This document shows, in pieces, positions 8,495 through 21,030 of a stretch of DNA of 64,000 nucleotides; positions within the stretch are counted from its first letter, which is position 1, and each line of letters starts with the position of its first letter. Position numbers and translations under genes: made by a program. The notes beneath the pieces were generated by a model. The model had not been told where the DNA came from and made no database searches. It worked only from the letters and a program-made list of their open reading frames with translations. Location: positions 185,369 to 249,368 of the forward strand of contig NZ_KI421426.1 of assembly GCF_000472285.1 (NCBI RefSeq), given 5' to 3'. The DNA is from Desulfuromonas sp. TF (lineage in GTDB: Bacteria; Desulfobacterota; Desulfuromonadia; Desulfuromonadales; ATBO01).

Positions 8495-8989
8495 ATGACA
8501 GGCATAAACATCCTCACGAGAAATACAGTCTCCGGCGTCGTGGCGGCGCTGATTTTCACGGCATTCTCGGCGGGTTCAGTCCGGGCCGCTGCGGAACCCA
8601 TTGTCTTTCCCAGCCAGGGGCAGAGCGATCAGCAGATGGAGCAGGACAAGTTCAACTGCTATCAGTGGGCCAAGGGACAGACCAGCTTCGACCCGATGCA
8701 GGCCCCCACAGCCGCCGCGCCCCCGGAGAAGAAGGGCGGGGTCTTGCGGGGAGCGGCCGGCGGCGCCCTCGCCGGAGCGGCGGTGGGAGCCATCGCCGGT
8801 GATGCCGGCACGGGGGCGGCCATCGGAGCCGCTTCCGGCGGAATGATCGGCGGGGCGAGGCGCCATCGAAGCGACCAGGCGCAACAGGAAGCGGCGCAGC
8901 AGCAGGCGGCCGGCTATGAACAGCAGCGTGCAACGTACAACCGTGCCTGGAGCGCATGCATGGAGGGGAAAGGCTACACGGTCAAGTAG
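8495..8989 (+). CDS. Exported glycine-zipper protein
   Basis: 164 residues from ATG 8495, chosen because GAAAGGAG lies upstream and a normal signal peptide (cleavage near AGSVRAAAEP, about residue 33) then starts the protein. The middle (about 90-130) is a glycine zipper, GGALAGAAVGAIAGDAGTGAAIG, as in YMGG/2TM outer-membrane-associated proteins. A Q/A-rich helix and a conserved cysteine pair (FNCYQWA and WSACMEGKGY) follow the pattern of small periplasmic or outer-membrane proteins whose disulfide links the two halves. The function is unknown. Confidence 0.8.
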   Translation: MTGINILTRNTVSGVVAALIFTAFSAGSVRAAAEPIVFPSQGQSDQQMEQDKFNCYQWAKGQTSFDPMQAPTAAAPPEKKGGVLRGAAGGALAGAAVGAIAGDAGTGAAIGAASGGMIGGARRHRSDQAQQEAAQQQAAGYEQQRATYNRAWSACMEGKGYTVK

Positions 8990-9043
8990 TCTGGCGAAAC
9001 CATTCTCAACAGCCTGCGGAAAAGGCAGGAAGGAGAAATCATC

Positions 9044-9448
9044 ATGGAACGAGTCGCAGCCTTTCTCTTTGCGGTCGCCCTGCTCGGCGGCGCCGCTTCC
9101 GTCTCGGCCGCGGATGACACCATCCGGACCTGTGCCCTGACCAAGGCCTTCGAGTGCACGAGCGAGGGAGGATGCAGGGAATGGTCGATCCGGGAAATGG
9201 CCCTTCCCCGGTTCTTCCGGATCGACCTCAAGGCCAGGACCATCACCTCCCTCGACAAGAATGTGCCGCGCGCGCCGACGATCATCACGGCCATCGATCA
9301 CCCCGAGGGAATGATCGTTCTGCATGGAGCCGAAAAACGCGGATGGAGCATGACCCTCGGGGAGGATACGGGGACTCTCACCCTGAGCGCCACCGATCCG
9401 GAGGCGGGATTCGTCGTCTTCGGATCGTGCCTGAATCCTCCTGACTAA
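9044..9448 (+). CDS. Hypothetical secreted protein
   Basis: 134 residues with a clear signal peptide (MERVAAFLFAVALLGG, cleavage near VSAADD). The mature part has four cysteines, three of them in the first 30 residues (TCALTKAFEC..GGC) and one near the end (FGSCLNPPD), and predicted beta structure. The start has GAAGGAGAA upstream. It follows the glycine-zipper gene by 54 bases. I do not recognise the family. Confidence 0.7.
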   Translation: MERVAAFLFAVALLGGAASVSAADDTIRTCALTKAFECTSEGGCREWSIREMALPRFFRIDLKARTITSLDKNVPRAPTIITAIDHPEGMIVLHGAEKRGWSMTLGEDTGTLTLSATDPEAGFVVFGSCLNPPD

Positions 9449-9452
9449 TATC

Positions 9453-9481
9453 ACTCCCCTCTCCCTCAGGGAGGAGGGAGT
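9453..9481 (+). terminator. Strong hairpin after the secreted-protein gene
   Basis: ACTCCC and CTCCCT stacks pair with AGGGAG and GGGAGT around a CA turn, giving an almost continuous 13-14 bp stem five bases after the stop at 9448. Only three T residues follow, so termination may be partial. Confidence 0.5.
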
Positions 9482-9521
9482 TTCGAAGCTCAAGGACGGG
9501 CCAGTTCCAGGAGCATCGCTT

Positions 9522-10268
9522 ATGCAATCCATACCTCAGGCATTCCAGGGGTTCACAGGTTTCTGGTGGGGGGACCGGGGACTCTCGGCCATTCTGGTGC
9601 TTCTGTTCGTTTCGCTCTTCCTGGCCCCGCTCGTGGACTCGCCCCTGCTGCGGATGCTCTCCACTCTCTTCTTTTCGTTGCTGCTGATATCCGGAGTGAT
9701 GAACCTTTCATCCCGTCCGGTTCCACGCCTCATCGCGGGATCCGTCGCCGCAGCGGCCATCGCCCTGAAATGGGCGGACCATTTCAGTGAGAGCCAGGCC
9801 GTTGCCGTATGTGCCGGCACGATTTCCCTGCTGTTCGTTGCCCTTCTGACCGGAACCTTGCTGGCCAGGGTTTTCCGGGACGACGGACAGGTGACACGCT
9901 ACCGGGTGAGAGGCGCCGTGGCGGCCTACCTCCTGGTGGGTTTTACCTTCTCGCACCTCTACCAGGTGTTCGACATCTTAGTGCCTGGCGCATTCTCCAT
10001 ATCCGCAGCCCAGCAGCTGGATTCGGCTGCCAGACAGGAGGACTTCACTTATTTCAGCTTCGTCACCCTGACCACCCTAGGCTACGGCGACTTTACGGCC
10101 ACACACACGACGGCGCGCATGTTCGTGATCATGGAGGCACTGGTGGGGCAGCTCTACCCGGCGACGCTGCTGGCGCGGCTGGTGTCGTTGCAGATCGGCG
10201 GGCGGCAGAATTCGATGGAAGGGCCCCACACGCCAGCCGGGTCGAGGCCCGATGGAGGGGCACCATGA
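9522..10268 (+). CDS. Two-pore-type potassium channel-like protein
   Basis: 248 residues, hydrophobic. Four or five short membrane segments (about 20-110) precede a C-terminal pore module: helix (AAYLLVGFTFSHLYQVF), pore loop with the selectivity filter TLTTLGYGDF (about residues 184-193) and a final helix. GYGD is the K+ filter of the Ion_trans_2 family. No RCK/TrkA-N domain is attached. The stop overlaps the ATG of the antiporter gene (ATGA), so channel and antiporter are probably made together for K+/pH or osmotic balance. Confidence 0.85.
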   Translation: MQSIPQAFQGFTGFWWGDRGLSAILVLLFVSLFLAPLVDSPLLRMLSTLFFSLLLISGVMNLSSRPVPRLIAGSVAAAAIALKWADHFSESQAVAVCAGTISLLFVALLTGTLLARVFRDDGQVTRYRVRGAVAAYLLVGFTFSHLYQVFDILVPGAFSISAAQQLDSAARQEDFTYFSFVTLTTLGYGDFTATHTTARMFVIMEALVGQLYPATLLARLVSLQIGGRQNSMEGPHTPAGSRPDGGAP

Positions 10269-11479
10269 CCGTGATCTCCGCCTTTGTGCTTTTGATCCTC
10301 CTCTACAGCCTGGTGTCGAGACGGATGGAGCGGACTCTCCTGACCCCCCCGATCTTCTTCCTGCTGGGGGGTGTGCTCCTCCTGCTCTGCTATCCCCACT
10401 TCGAGGAGATGATGATCAAACGGGAGAGCTTCCTGCTGATGGCCGAGATCGGCCTGGTCATGCTTCTGTTCACCGACGCCACCCATATCCCCTTCAAAGT
10501 CCTTAAGGACAGCCGCCAACTGCCGGTCCGCCTGCTGACCGCCGGCATGCTGCTGACAATCCTTGCCGGGACTCTCTGCGGGGTGCTGCTCCTGCCGATT
10601 TCCTTCTGGGAGGCCGGAATCCTGGCCGCCATTCTGGCCCCGACAGACGCCGGCCTGGGTCAGGTCATCGTCCAGAGTCCGCGGGTGCCGAAGCGGATTC
10701 GGCAGGCGCTCGACGTCGAGGCCGGTCTCAACGACGGACTTTCGGTCCCTTTCCTGATGTTCTTCATCGCCGTTGCCAGCTACGGCACCGATGGGGGGGG
10801 CATGATCCTGGGGAGATTTCTCTTCGAGCAGCTCGGGATCGGCGCGGCGGTTGGTTGCGGCATCGGCCTGGTCGGGGGTTTCCTGCTCGGCCGTGCCCAG
10901 GAGAGGGGCTGGATGACCGGGGAGGCCCAGCAGCTCGGGCTGGTGAGCCTGCCGCTGCTGAGCGTCCTCGCCTGCAAGGCGACCGGCGGCAGCATGTTCA
11001 TCGCCGCCTACGCGGCCGGGATCGCCGTCCGGGTTGGCTACCAGGACGTGGCCGCTCAGAGTCTCCACTTTACCGAGGGGTGGGGACAGCTGTTCGACTT
11101 CTTCATCTTCTTCTATTTCGGCATGGTGGCGACCTTTTTATTCGGTTCACTGAAGCCTGTCCACCTGCTCTACGCCCTGCTCAGCCTGACGGTTGTGCGC
11201 ATGCTGCCGGTCGCCGTATCCATGCTTGGTCTCAAACTGCGTCCCGCCACGCTCCTTTTCCTCGGATGGTTCGGTCCCCGCGGCCTGGCCTCCATCGTCC
11301 TCGGCCTGGTCTTTCTGGAGGAGGCCACCAATCTACCGGGAGAGGAGACGATCAAGCTCGTCGTCGTCGCCACGGTGCTGCTCAGCATCCTCGCGCACGG
11401 AGTGACCGCCCTGCCGGGGATCGAGCTTTACGCCCGCATGACCGCACCCGGGGATGGCGGTCCCACTGGGGACGCGTAA
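10265..11479 (+). CDS. Cation:proton antiporter (CPA1/NhaP type)
   Basis: 404 residues from the ATG at 10265 that overlaps the channel gene's stop. About 11-12 membrane helices. The sequence has the CPA core signatures: LAPTDAGLGQVIVQSPRVP, close to the NhaP (T/S)D..(A) unwound helix, then QALDVEAGLNDGLSVP with the E..ND motif. Such proteins exchange Na+ or K+ for H+ at the inner membrane. No regulatory cytoplasmic domain follows. The overlap with the channel argues for a joint ion-homeostasis unit. Confidence 0.88.
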   Translation: MTVISAFVLLILLYSLVSRRMERTLLTPPIFFLLGGVLLLLCYPHFEEMMIKRESFLLMAEIGLVMLLFTDATHIPFKVLKDSRQLPVRLLTAGMLLTILAGTLCGVLLLPISFWEAGILAAILAPTDAGLGQVIVQSPRVPKRIRQALDVEAGLNDGLSVPFLMFFIAVASYGTDGGGMILGRFLFEQLGIGAAVGCGIGLVGGFLLGRAQERGWMTGEAQQLGLVSLPLLSVLACKATGGSMFIAAYAAGIAVRVGYQDVAAQSLHFTEGWGQLFDFFIFFYFGMVATFLFGSLKPVHLLYALLSLTVVRMLPVAVSMLGLKLRPATLLFLGWFGPRGLASIVLGLVFLEEATNLPGEETIKLVVVATVLLSILAHGVTALPGIELYARMTAPGDGGPTGDA

Positions 11480-11638
11480 TGGAGAGGGGGATTCCTCATG
11501 CAACGGGTCAGGACGAAAAAGGCTAATAACAGGACCTTGGGAGTCGAGCCAGGTCTCCCGATTATCCGCTCAAGTACGTCGAGGAGGTTTTTTGAGCCAG
11601 CACCGCGTCGATCACTCAAACAAAGAAAGGATAAAATC

Positions 11639-11902
11639 ATGCCGGACCTCCAGGAAGTCACCTTCAAGATCAACCTGCTCCAGGGATCCCCGATTACCTT
11701 CAAGGTCGGGACGGATGAAGAGAAGCGCCGCAACGCCGCTTACCGGCTGGAAAAGGCGATGGATTCGAGCTACGTAGGTATCAAACTGCCCGACAAGCTG
11801 ATCCTGATGCCGACGCATAACATCCAGTCCATCGAGATCATGCCGCCGCCGCCGCATAAAATGGTGAACGTCGTTAACGATGCTACTTTGATCGACGAGT
11901 AA
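11639..11902 (+). CDS. Small hypothetical protein before glgP
   Basis: 87 residues from ATG 11639, preceded by GAAAGG at normal distance; an upstream frame to 11498 adds only low-complexity basic residues and has no ribosome binding site. The protein begins MPDLQEVTFKINLLQGSPITF and has predicted beta strands, with PPPPHK near the end. There are no cysteines and no signal peptide. It sits 174 bases before glycogen phosphorylase. I recognise no family; it may be a small cytoplasmic beta-rich protein. Confidence 0.6.
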   Translation: MPDLQEVTFKINLLQGSPITFKVGTDEEKRRNAAYRLEKAMDSSYVGIKLPDKLILMPTHNIQSIEIMPPPPHKMVNVVNDATLIDE

Positions 11903-12076
11903 TGACAACCGGCAGCATTTCGCCCATGGTGTGGCAACGCCGGGGTCGAGCGGGGCTGCCAGTGAGTGCGGCAGGGAAATGACGATGCCGGAGGGCGGTC
12001 CAGGGAGAGATGCGGTGGCGAGGCAAGGGGGCAGGAGCATTACCGATCATGTCTTCGATTCGGGAGGTTTGACATC

Positions 12077-14575
12077 ATGGCTGAAAAGGGCAAGACCAGA
12101 AAAACCGAGGTTCCGGATATCGTCGAGAAGGGGAGCGGCGTTCGCCGGGGGATGAGTGCCACGGATCTCCGGCAGGCCATCCTCGACCACCTCCACTTCA
12201 ATCAGGCGCGCCTTCCGGACATGGCCACCCGCAACGACTGGTACATGGCCGTCGCCCATGCGGTGCGCGACCGGATGATGGACGATTTGATCAACTCGCT
12301 GCATTACCTGGAACGCAAAGAGATAAAGATCGTCAGCTACCTGTCGGCCGAGTTCCTGATGGGGCCGCACCTGGGGAACAACCTGGTCAACCTTGGGATC
12401 ATGGAACCGGTACGGAAAGCTGTGGCCGAGCTGGGCCAGGATCTCGACGACCTTTTTGGCCAGGAGGAGGAGCCGGGTCTCGGCAACGGCGGCCTTGGGC
12501 GGCTTGCCGCCTGCTACATGGATTCGCTGGCAACGCTGCGGGTTCCGGCGATCGGCTACGGCATCCGCTACGAATTCGGCATCTTCGACCAGGAGCTGCG
12601 CGACGGCTGGCAGGTGGAGGTGACCGACAAGTGGCTTCGCCTCGGCAATCCATGGGAGCTCTGTCGGCCGGATATCACCTTTCAGGTAGGCTTCGGCGGT
12701 CGGACCGAATCCTGGCAGGACGAGCAGGGGCGGTATCGTGTCCGCTGGATACCCTCCCGTGTGGTCAAGGGGGTCGCCTACGACACCCCGGTGGCCGGCT
12801 ACCGCTCCGGCTTAACCGACGTGCTCCGGCTGTGGAAGTCGGAGGCGGTGGAGTCCTTCGATTTCCAGGCCTTCAACGTGGGGGATTACTACCTTGCCGT
12901 CGACGCGAAGGTGATCTCCGAGACCATTTCCAAAGTCCTCTATCCCAACGACGAACCGGCTATCGGCAAGAAACTGCGCCTGGCCCAGCAGTACTTCTTC
13001 GTCAGCTGCTCGCTGCAGGACATGATCCGCACCCATGTGTGGCGCGGCGGCTCTTTCGAGGACTTCGCCGGCGGATTCGCCGTACAGCTCAATGACACCC
13101 ACCCGGCTATCGCAGTCGCCGAACTGATGCGGCTGCTGGTGGACGAGCATGCCCTTGGGTGGGATACGGCCTGGGGGATTACCCGCGAAACGCTGGCCTA
13201 CACCAATCACACTCTCCTCCCCGAAGCCCTGGAGAAGTGGCCGCTGCCGCTGTTTGCCGAAATGCTGCCGAGGCACTTGGAGATCATCTACGAGATCAAC
13301 GGCCGCTTTCTCGACAAGGTGCGCCGGCGCTTCACCGGCGACGAAGGGCGGGTCGCCCGGCTTTCGATCATCGATGAAAACGGAGATAAATACGTTCGGA
13401 TGGCCAACCTGGCATGCGTCGGCAGCCACGCCGTCAACGGTGTGGCGGCGCTCCACTCCGAACTGCTGAAGCAGACCGTGCTGCGGGACTTCTTCGATCT
13501 CTCCCCGGAAAAGTTCCACAACGTCACCAACGGCGTCACCCCGAGGCGGTGGATGCTGCTCAGCAACCCCGGGCTGGCCCGGTTGATCACCGACCGGATC
13601 GGCGACGGATGGGTGAAGAACCCGAAGGAGCTGCGGAAGCTGGAGTCCTTTGCCCGGGACGTCGCCTTCCAGGATGCCTGGAGGCAGGTGAAGGAGGGGA
13701 ACAAGGAGAATCTGGCGAAAGTGATCGAGGAGCGTACCGGCATCTCCGTCGATCCCTGCTCCCTCTTCGACGTGCAGGTGAAGCGGATCCATGAGTACAA
13801 GCGGCAGCACCTCAACGCCCTGCACATCATCACCCTCTACAACCGGATCAAGCGGGACCCGCAGGGCGATTTCACCCCACGCACCTTCCTCTTCGGCGGC
13901 AAGGCTGCGCCGGGTTATTTCATGGCCAAGCTCATCATCAAGCTCATCAATTCCGTGGGGGAGGTGGTCAATGCCGATCCCGACGTGGCGGGCCGCCTGA
14001 AAGTCGTCTACTTCCCCGACTTCAACGTGACCAACGGGCAGCTCATCTACCCGGCGGCCGACCTCTCCGAGCAGATCTCCACGGCGGGGAAGGAAGCCTC
14101 GGGGACCGGGAACATGAAGTTCTCCCTGAACGGCGCCCTCACCATCGGCACCCTGGACGGGGCCAACGTGGAGATCCGCGAAGAGGTGGGAGAGGACAAC
14201 TTCTTCCTCTTCGGGCTCAACACGGAGGAGGTGCACGACTTGAAGGCCGGCGGCTACAATCCGCGGAGCTGGTACGAGGGGAACCCGCAGATGAGGGAGA
14301 CCATCGACCAGATCGCCTCCGGCGTCTTCTCCGGTGGCGACACGGGGCTCTTCCGGCCACTGGTGGATCACCTCCTCCACAGCGACGACTACCTGGTGCT
14401 GGCCGACTTCCAGTCGTACCTCGACTGTCAGGACCGGGTGAGCGCGGCCTGGCGCGACACGCAGAGGTGGACGGAGATGTCGATCCTCAACACGGCCCGG
14501 ATGGGCAAATTCTCTTCCGACCGCTCGATCCGGGAGTACTGCGAGCGGATCTGGAAGGCGAAGCCGGCGCAGTGA
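12077..14575 (+). CDS. glgP: Glycogen/alpha-glucan phosphorylase
   Basis: 832 residues from ATG 12077 (GGGAGG upstream); the longer open frame has no such site. The enzyme removes terminal glucose from glycogen with phosphate to give glucose-1-phosphate, entry point of this island. The GT35 family signature is present near the C-terminus: EASGTGNMKFSLNGA, with Lys at about residue 681 forming the pyridoxal-phosphate Schiff base. The N-terminal part contains SYLSAEFLMGPHLGNNL and the GLGNGGLGRLAACYMDS block. Length and both motifs fit the bacterial/mammalian phosphorylase type. The phosphoglucomutase that takes its product is encoded 20 kb downstream on the same strand. Confidence 0.97.
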   Translation: MAEKGKTRKTEVPDIVEKGSGVRRGMSATDLRQAILDHLHFNQARLPDMATRNDWYMAVAHAVRDRMMDDLINSLHYLERKEIKIVSYLSAEFLMGPHLGNNLVNLGIMEPVRKAVAELGQDLDDLFGQEEEPGLGNGGLGRLAACYMDSLATLRVPAIGYGIRYEFGIFDQELRDGWQVEVTDKWLRLGNPWELCRPDITFQVGFGGRTESWQDEQGRYRVRWIPSRVVKGVAYDTPVAGYRSGLTDVLRLWKSEAVESFDFQAFNVGDYYLAVDAKVISETISKVLYPNDEPAIGKKLRLAQQYFFVSCSLQDMIRTHVWRGGSFEDFAGGFAVQLNDTHPAIAVAELMRLLVDEHALGWDTAWGITRETLAYTNHTLLPEALEKWPLPLFAEMLPRHLEIIYEINGRFLDKVRRRFTGDEGRVARLSIIDENGDKYVRMANLACVGSHAVNGVAALHSELLKQTVLRDFFDLSPEKFHNVTNGVTPRRWMLLSNPGLARLITDRIGDGWVKNPKELRKLESFARDVAFQDAWRQVKEGNKENLAKVIEERTGISVDPCSLFDVQVKRIHEYKRQHLNALHIITLYNRIKRDPQGDFTPRTFLFGGKAAPGYFMAKLIIKLINSVGEVVNADPDVAGRLKVVYFPDFNVTNGQLIYPAADLSEQISTAGKEASGTGNMKFSLNGALTIGTLDGANVEIREEVGEDNFFLFGLNTEEVHDLKAGGYNPRSWYEGNPQMRETIDQIASGVFSGGDTGLFRPLVDHLLHSDDYLVLADFQSYLDCQDRVSAAWRDTQRWTEMSILNTARMGKFSSDRSIREYCERIWKAKPAQ

Positions 14576-14689
14576 TCCGTCGTACCGAAGCTGCTGAGCG
14601 AGGAAGATCTACAGGATTCCAGGGATACCTAGGGAAATTGTCATGCAGGAATGCTTCAAGAGATCCGGACAAACAGCACGGACGGATAA

Positions 14690-15652
<963 letters not shown>

Positions 15653-15720
15653 CGGGAACTGGGCCGGACGTTTCCGCACCCGACGGAGCGCCCGCCCGCA
15701 GAGCGTTGTGGAGAGTCCCG

Positions 15721-17400
15721 ATGATTCGCTGTCGTTTCCTCTTTTGGCCGGTTCTGCTCCTCCTCCTTTTCTGGGGAGCGGATACGCTTGCGGCGCAAGC
15801 CGAAGGGGACCGGCCGGCGCAGGAGGAACTGGTTCTCGGCCTCCATACGGCTCCGGTGACCGTCGACGGCTACACCCTCTTCCAGGTGCGGGGAATCTCC
15901 TCCTTCCCGGCCGAAAAGCGGGCCGCGGCGATCGGCGAACGGATCGTGCAGGCGGCAGCCGATCCGGCCGTCGCCCCCGGCGACCTGCGGAGCGAGGAAG
16001 GGGCGGGGTTCAGCACCGTTAAGGCGGGAGAGAGGGTTCTCCTGCAGGTTGTCGATGCCGATGCCGAACTGGAAGGGATCGACCGGCAGACTCTGGTGCG
16101 GATCGTTGAGGCCCGGATCGGCGAGGCGATCGCCGCCTGGCGCCGCGACCGAGCCCCCGAACAGCTGCTGCGGCAGGGGGGTATCGCCCTCGGAGCCACC
16201 CTGCTGCTCCTTGTTGGGCTGGGGATCGGGCATTGGTGTTACCGGCGTCTGCGGCGCCGGATCGAGGCGCGCCTCCGGGAAAAGATCCACGATGTCCGGA
16301 TCAAGAAATTCCGGCTGGTGCGGCGCGAGCATTTGTGGCGCCTGCTGACGGCCGTCCTCGGTCTCGCCTGGGTGGCCACCGTTCTGGTTGCGGTCTTTTT
16401 TTACCTGTATGGGGTACTTTCCCTGTTTCCCTGGACCCGCGGGTTCGCCAACCATCTTTTCGTGGGGGTGGTCGGGCCGTTCCGGAACCTCGGCCTGGGA
16501 TTGGCGGAGGAGTTTCCCAACCTCGTTTTTCTCGTCGTCCTCTTCGTTGCCGTCCGTTATCTGCTGAAACTGGTCCGCCTCTTCTTCTCCCGGCTGGCCG
16601 ACGGCACGGTCGTCCTCCCCGAATTCGAAGCCGAATGGGCCTGGCCCACTTACCGTCTGATGCGGCTGCTGCTGGTCGCCTTCGCCCTGATCGTCGCCTA
16701 CCCGTACATCCCCGGCTCCGAATCGGGCGCCTTCAAGGGGATATCGATCTTCATCGGGGTCCTCTTTTCGCTGGGCTCCTCCTCCCTCATCGGTAACCTG
16801 ATCGCCGGCTACTCCATGACCTACCGCCGCACCTTCAAGGTGGGAGACCGCATCAAGATCGGCGAGCATATCGGCGACGTCGAGCAGCGACGGCTGCTCG
16901 TCACCTATCTGCGCACGCCGAAGAACGAGGAGGTGGTGATTCCCAACTCCCTCATCCTCAACGGCGAGGTCGTCAACTACAGCGCGCTGGCGCAACAGCC
17001 GGGGCTGATCCTGCACACCACCGTCAGCATCAGCTACGAGACGCCGTGGCGGCAGGTAGAGGCGATGCTGGTGGAAGCGGCGCTGCGCACACCGGGGCTC
17101 CTCCCGGAACCGCCCCCCTTCGTGCTGCAGAAGGGGTTGGGCAATTTCAGCGTCACCTACCAGATCAACGCCTACTGCCACAAACCGCAGGCGATGAACC
17201 GGATCTATGCCGACCTGCACCGCAACATTCTCGATCTCTTCAACGAATACGGAGTGCAGATCATGACCCCGGCCTACGAGAAGGATCCGGAGCGCCCCAA
17301 GGTCGTCCCCAGGGAGCAGTGGTACGCCGCACCGGCAAAGGCGCCCGACGGTCAGGGAGAAGGAGATGAGGGGGGCCTCATTGACGGCCGGAGCCAGTGA
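15721..17400 (+). CDS. MscS-family mechanosensitive channel
   Basis: 559 residues with a signal peptide (cleavage near TLAAQAEG), a periplasmic part to about 150, then several membrane helices (about 155-180, 225-250, 270-300, 320-345) and the MscS core. The pore helix and beta domain are recognisable in GSSSLIGNLIAGYSMTYRR, FKVGDRIKIGEHIGDVE and the VIPNSLIL segment. It opens on membrane tension to release solutes. The long, hairy N-terminus puts it in the large MscS subclass. Why it sits between lactate dehydrogenase and GAPDH is unclear. Confidence 0.9.
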   Translation: MIRCRFLFWPVLLLLLFWGADTLAAQAEGDRPAQEELVLGLHTAPVTVDGYTLFQVRGISSFPAEKRAAAIGERIVQAAADPAVAPGDLRSEEGAGFSTVKAGERVLLQVVDADAELEGIDRQTLVRIVEARIGEAIAAWRRDRAPEQLLRQGGIALGATLLLLVGLGIGHWCYRRLRRRIEARLREKIHDVRIKKFRLVRREHLWRLLTAVLGLAWVATVLVAVFFYLYGVLSLFPWTRGFANHLFVGVVGPFRNLGLGLAEEFPNLVFLVVLFVAVRYLLKLVRLFFSRLADGTVVLPEFEAEWAWPTYRLMRLLLVAFALIVAYPYIPGSESGAFKGISIFIGVLFSLGSSSLIGNLIAGYSMTYRRTFKVGDRIKIGEHIGDVEQRRLLVTYLRTPKNEEVVIPNSLILNGEVVNYSALAQQPGLILHTTVSISYETPWRQVEAMLVEAALRTPGLLPEPPPFVLQKGLGNFSVTYQINAYCHKPQAMNRIYADLHRNILDLFNEYGVQIMTPAYEKDPERPKVVPREQWYAAPAKAPDGQGEGDEGGLIDGRSQ

Positions 17401-17493
17401 GATATCGTATGGGAACCGCTCCCGATCTTTTAGCGGAAGCTCGTCGCGGAGGCGGAATAATCGAAAAAGCGCGTACAGCGTCAAAGGAGATAA

Positions 17494-18564
<1,071 letters not shown>

Positions 18565-18612
18565 GGATCGTCTCAACGAACTACGAAGGGTGTTGAAAAA
18601 ACCCGATTTCCG

Positions 18613-19879
<1,267 letters not shown>

Positions 19880-19925
19880 GGCCGAAGAGCGGAATGCACC
19901 GTCCTTCGAGCGACTGGAGGTCATT

Positions 19926-20963
19926 ATGCCGGTAGCCGACTATGAAACCTACTGTGAAATGCTCGATCGTGCCCGGGCCGGCCGCTTTGCCTACCCGGCC
20001 ATCAACGTCTCGTCGCTGACCACCGCCAATGCCGTGCTGAAGGGACTCGCCGAAGCCAGGTGCGACGGCATTATCCAGGTCTCCACCGGCGGCGGAGCCT
20101 TCGCTTCGGGGACGGCGGTCAAGGAGATGGCATTGGGCGCGATCTCCATTGCCGAGCATCTCCACCGGGCGGCCCAACGCTACCCCATCTATGTGGCGCT
20201 GCACACCGACCACTGCCAGGCGGACAAGCTCGAGGCGTTCGTCCTGCCGCTGGTGGTGGAGACCGAAAGACGACGCGCCGCCGGGCAGCCCAACCTCTTC
20301 AACAGCCACATGTTCGACGGCAGCGCTTTGCCGCTGGCGGAGAACCTGGAGATTGCCGCGAGGCTCCTGGAGCGCTTCAAGGCAAGCGACCTGATCCTGG
20401 AAATCGAAGCCGGCGTCGTGGGGGGGGAGGAGGACGGCATCCGGGCCGAAGCAAGCGCCAGGCTCTATACCACCCCCGAGGACACCCTGGAGGTGGCCCG
20501 GCGGCTGAACGGCATCGGCGCCCGTTACCTGCTGGCCGCCACCTTCGGCAACGTCCACGGCGTCTACAAGCCCGGCGCGGTCAAACTCCGCCCCGAGGTG
20601 CTCAAGGAATGCCAGGAGGCGGTGGTCGCCCGCTACGGCGAGACGGCCCGCTTCCACCTGGTCTTCCATGGCGGCTCGGGCTCGGAGCTTCACGAAATCC
20701 ATGAGGCCCTCGACTACGGCGTGGTCAAGATGAATATCGATACCGACACCCAGTACGCCTTCACCCGTCCCATCGCCGCTCACATGTTCACGCACTATGA
20801 CGGGGTCCTCAAGGTGGACGGCGAGGTGGGAGACAAGAAGGCCTACGACCCCCGCACCTATCTGGCGCTGGCCGAGGCGGGAATGGCCGAGCGGGTCAAG
20901 CGGGCGGTGACGGAGTTGCGGGGTGCCGGCACGACGCTCTTCGGGAGCCAGGAAGGAAGATAA
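19926..20963 (+). CDS. fba: Fructose-bisphosphate aldolase, class II
   Basis: 345 residues from ATG 19926 (CTGGAGG upstream), the start that matches the family. The Zn2+-dependent aldolase motif is ALHTDHCQADKL (Asp95 acid/base, His96 metal ligand), followed by FNSHMFDGSALPLAEN, typical of the class IIA (E. coli FbaA) group. Later HLVFHGGSGS and VVKMNIDTDTQ bind substrate phosphate and metal. It splits fructose-1,6-bisphosphate into the two triose phosphates. It follows the enolase pseudogene by 46 bases. Confidence 0.95.
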   Translation: MPVADYETYCEMLDRARAGRFAYPAINVSSLTTANAVLKGLAEARCDGIIQVSTGGGAFASGTAVKEMALGAISIAEHLHRAAQRYPIYVALHTDHCQADKLEAFVLPLVVETERRRAAGQPNLFNSHMFDGSALPLAENLEIAARLLERFKASDLILEIEAGVVGGEEDGIRAEASARLYTTPEDTLEVARRLNGIGARYLLAATFGNVHGVYKPGAVKLRPEVLKECQEAVVARYGETARFHLVFHGGSGSELHEIHEALDYGVVKMNIDTDTQYAFTRPIAAHMFTHYDGVLKVDGEVGDKKAYDPRTYLALAEAGMAERVKRAVTELRGAGTTLFGSQEGR

Positions 20964-21030
20964 GTGGAAACTCTATTTTTCCGAATGGCAGGCGGCGGCA
21001 CAGGCGGGTTTCAACCCAACGGAGGAGACG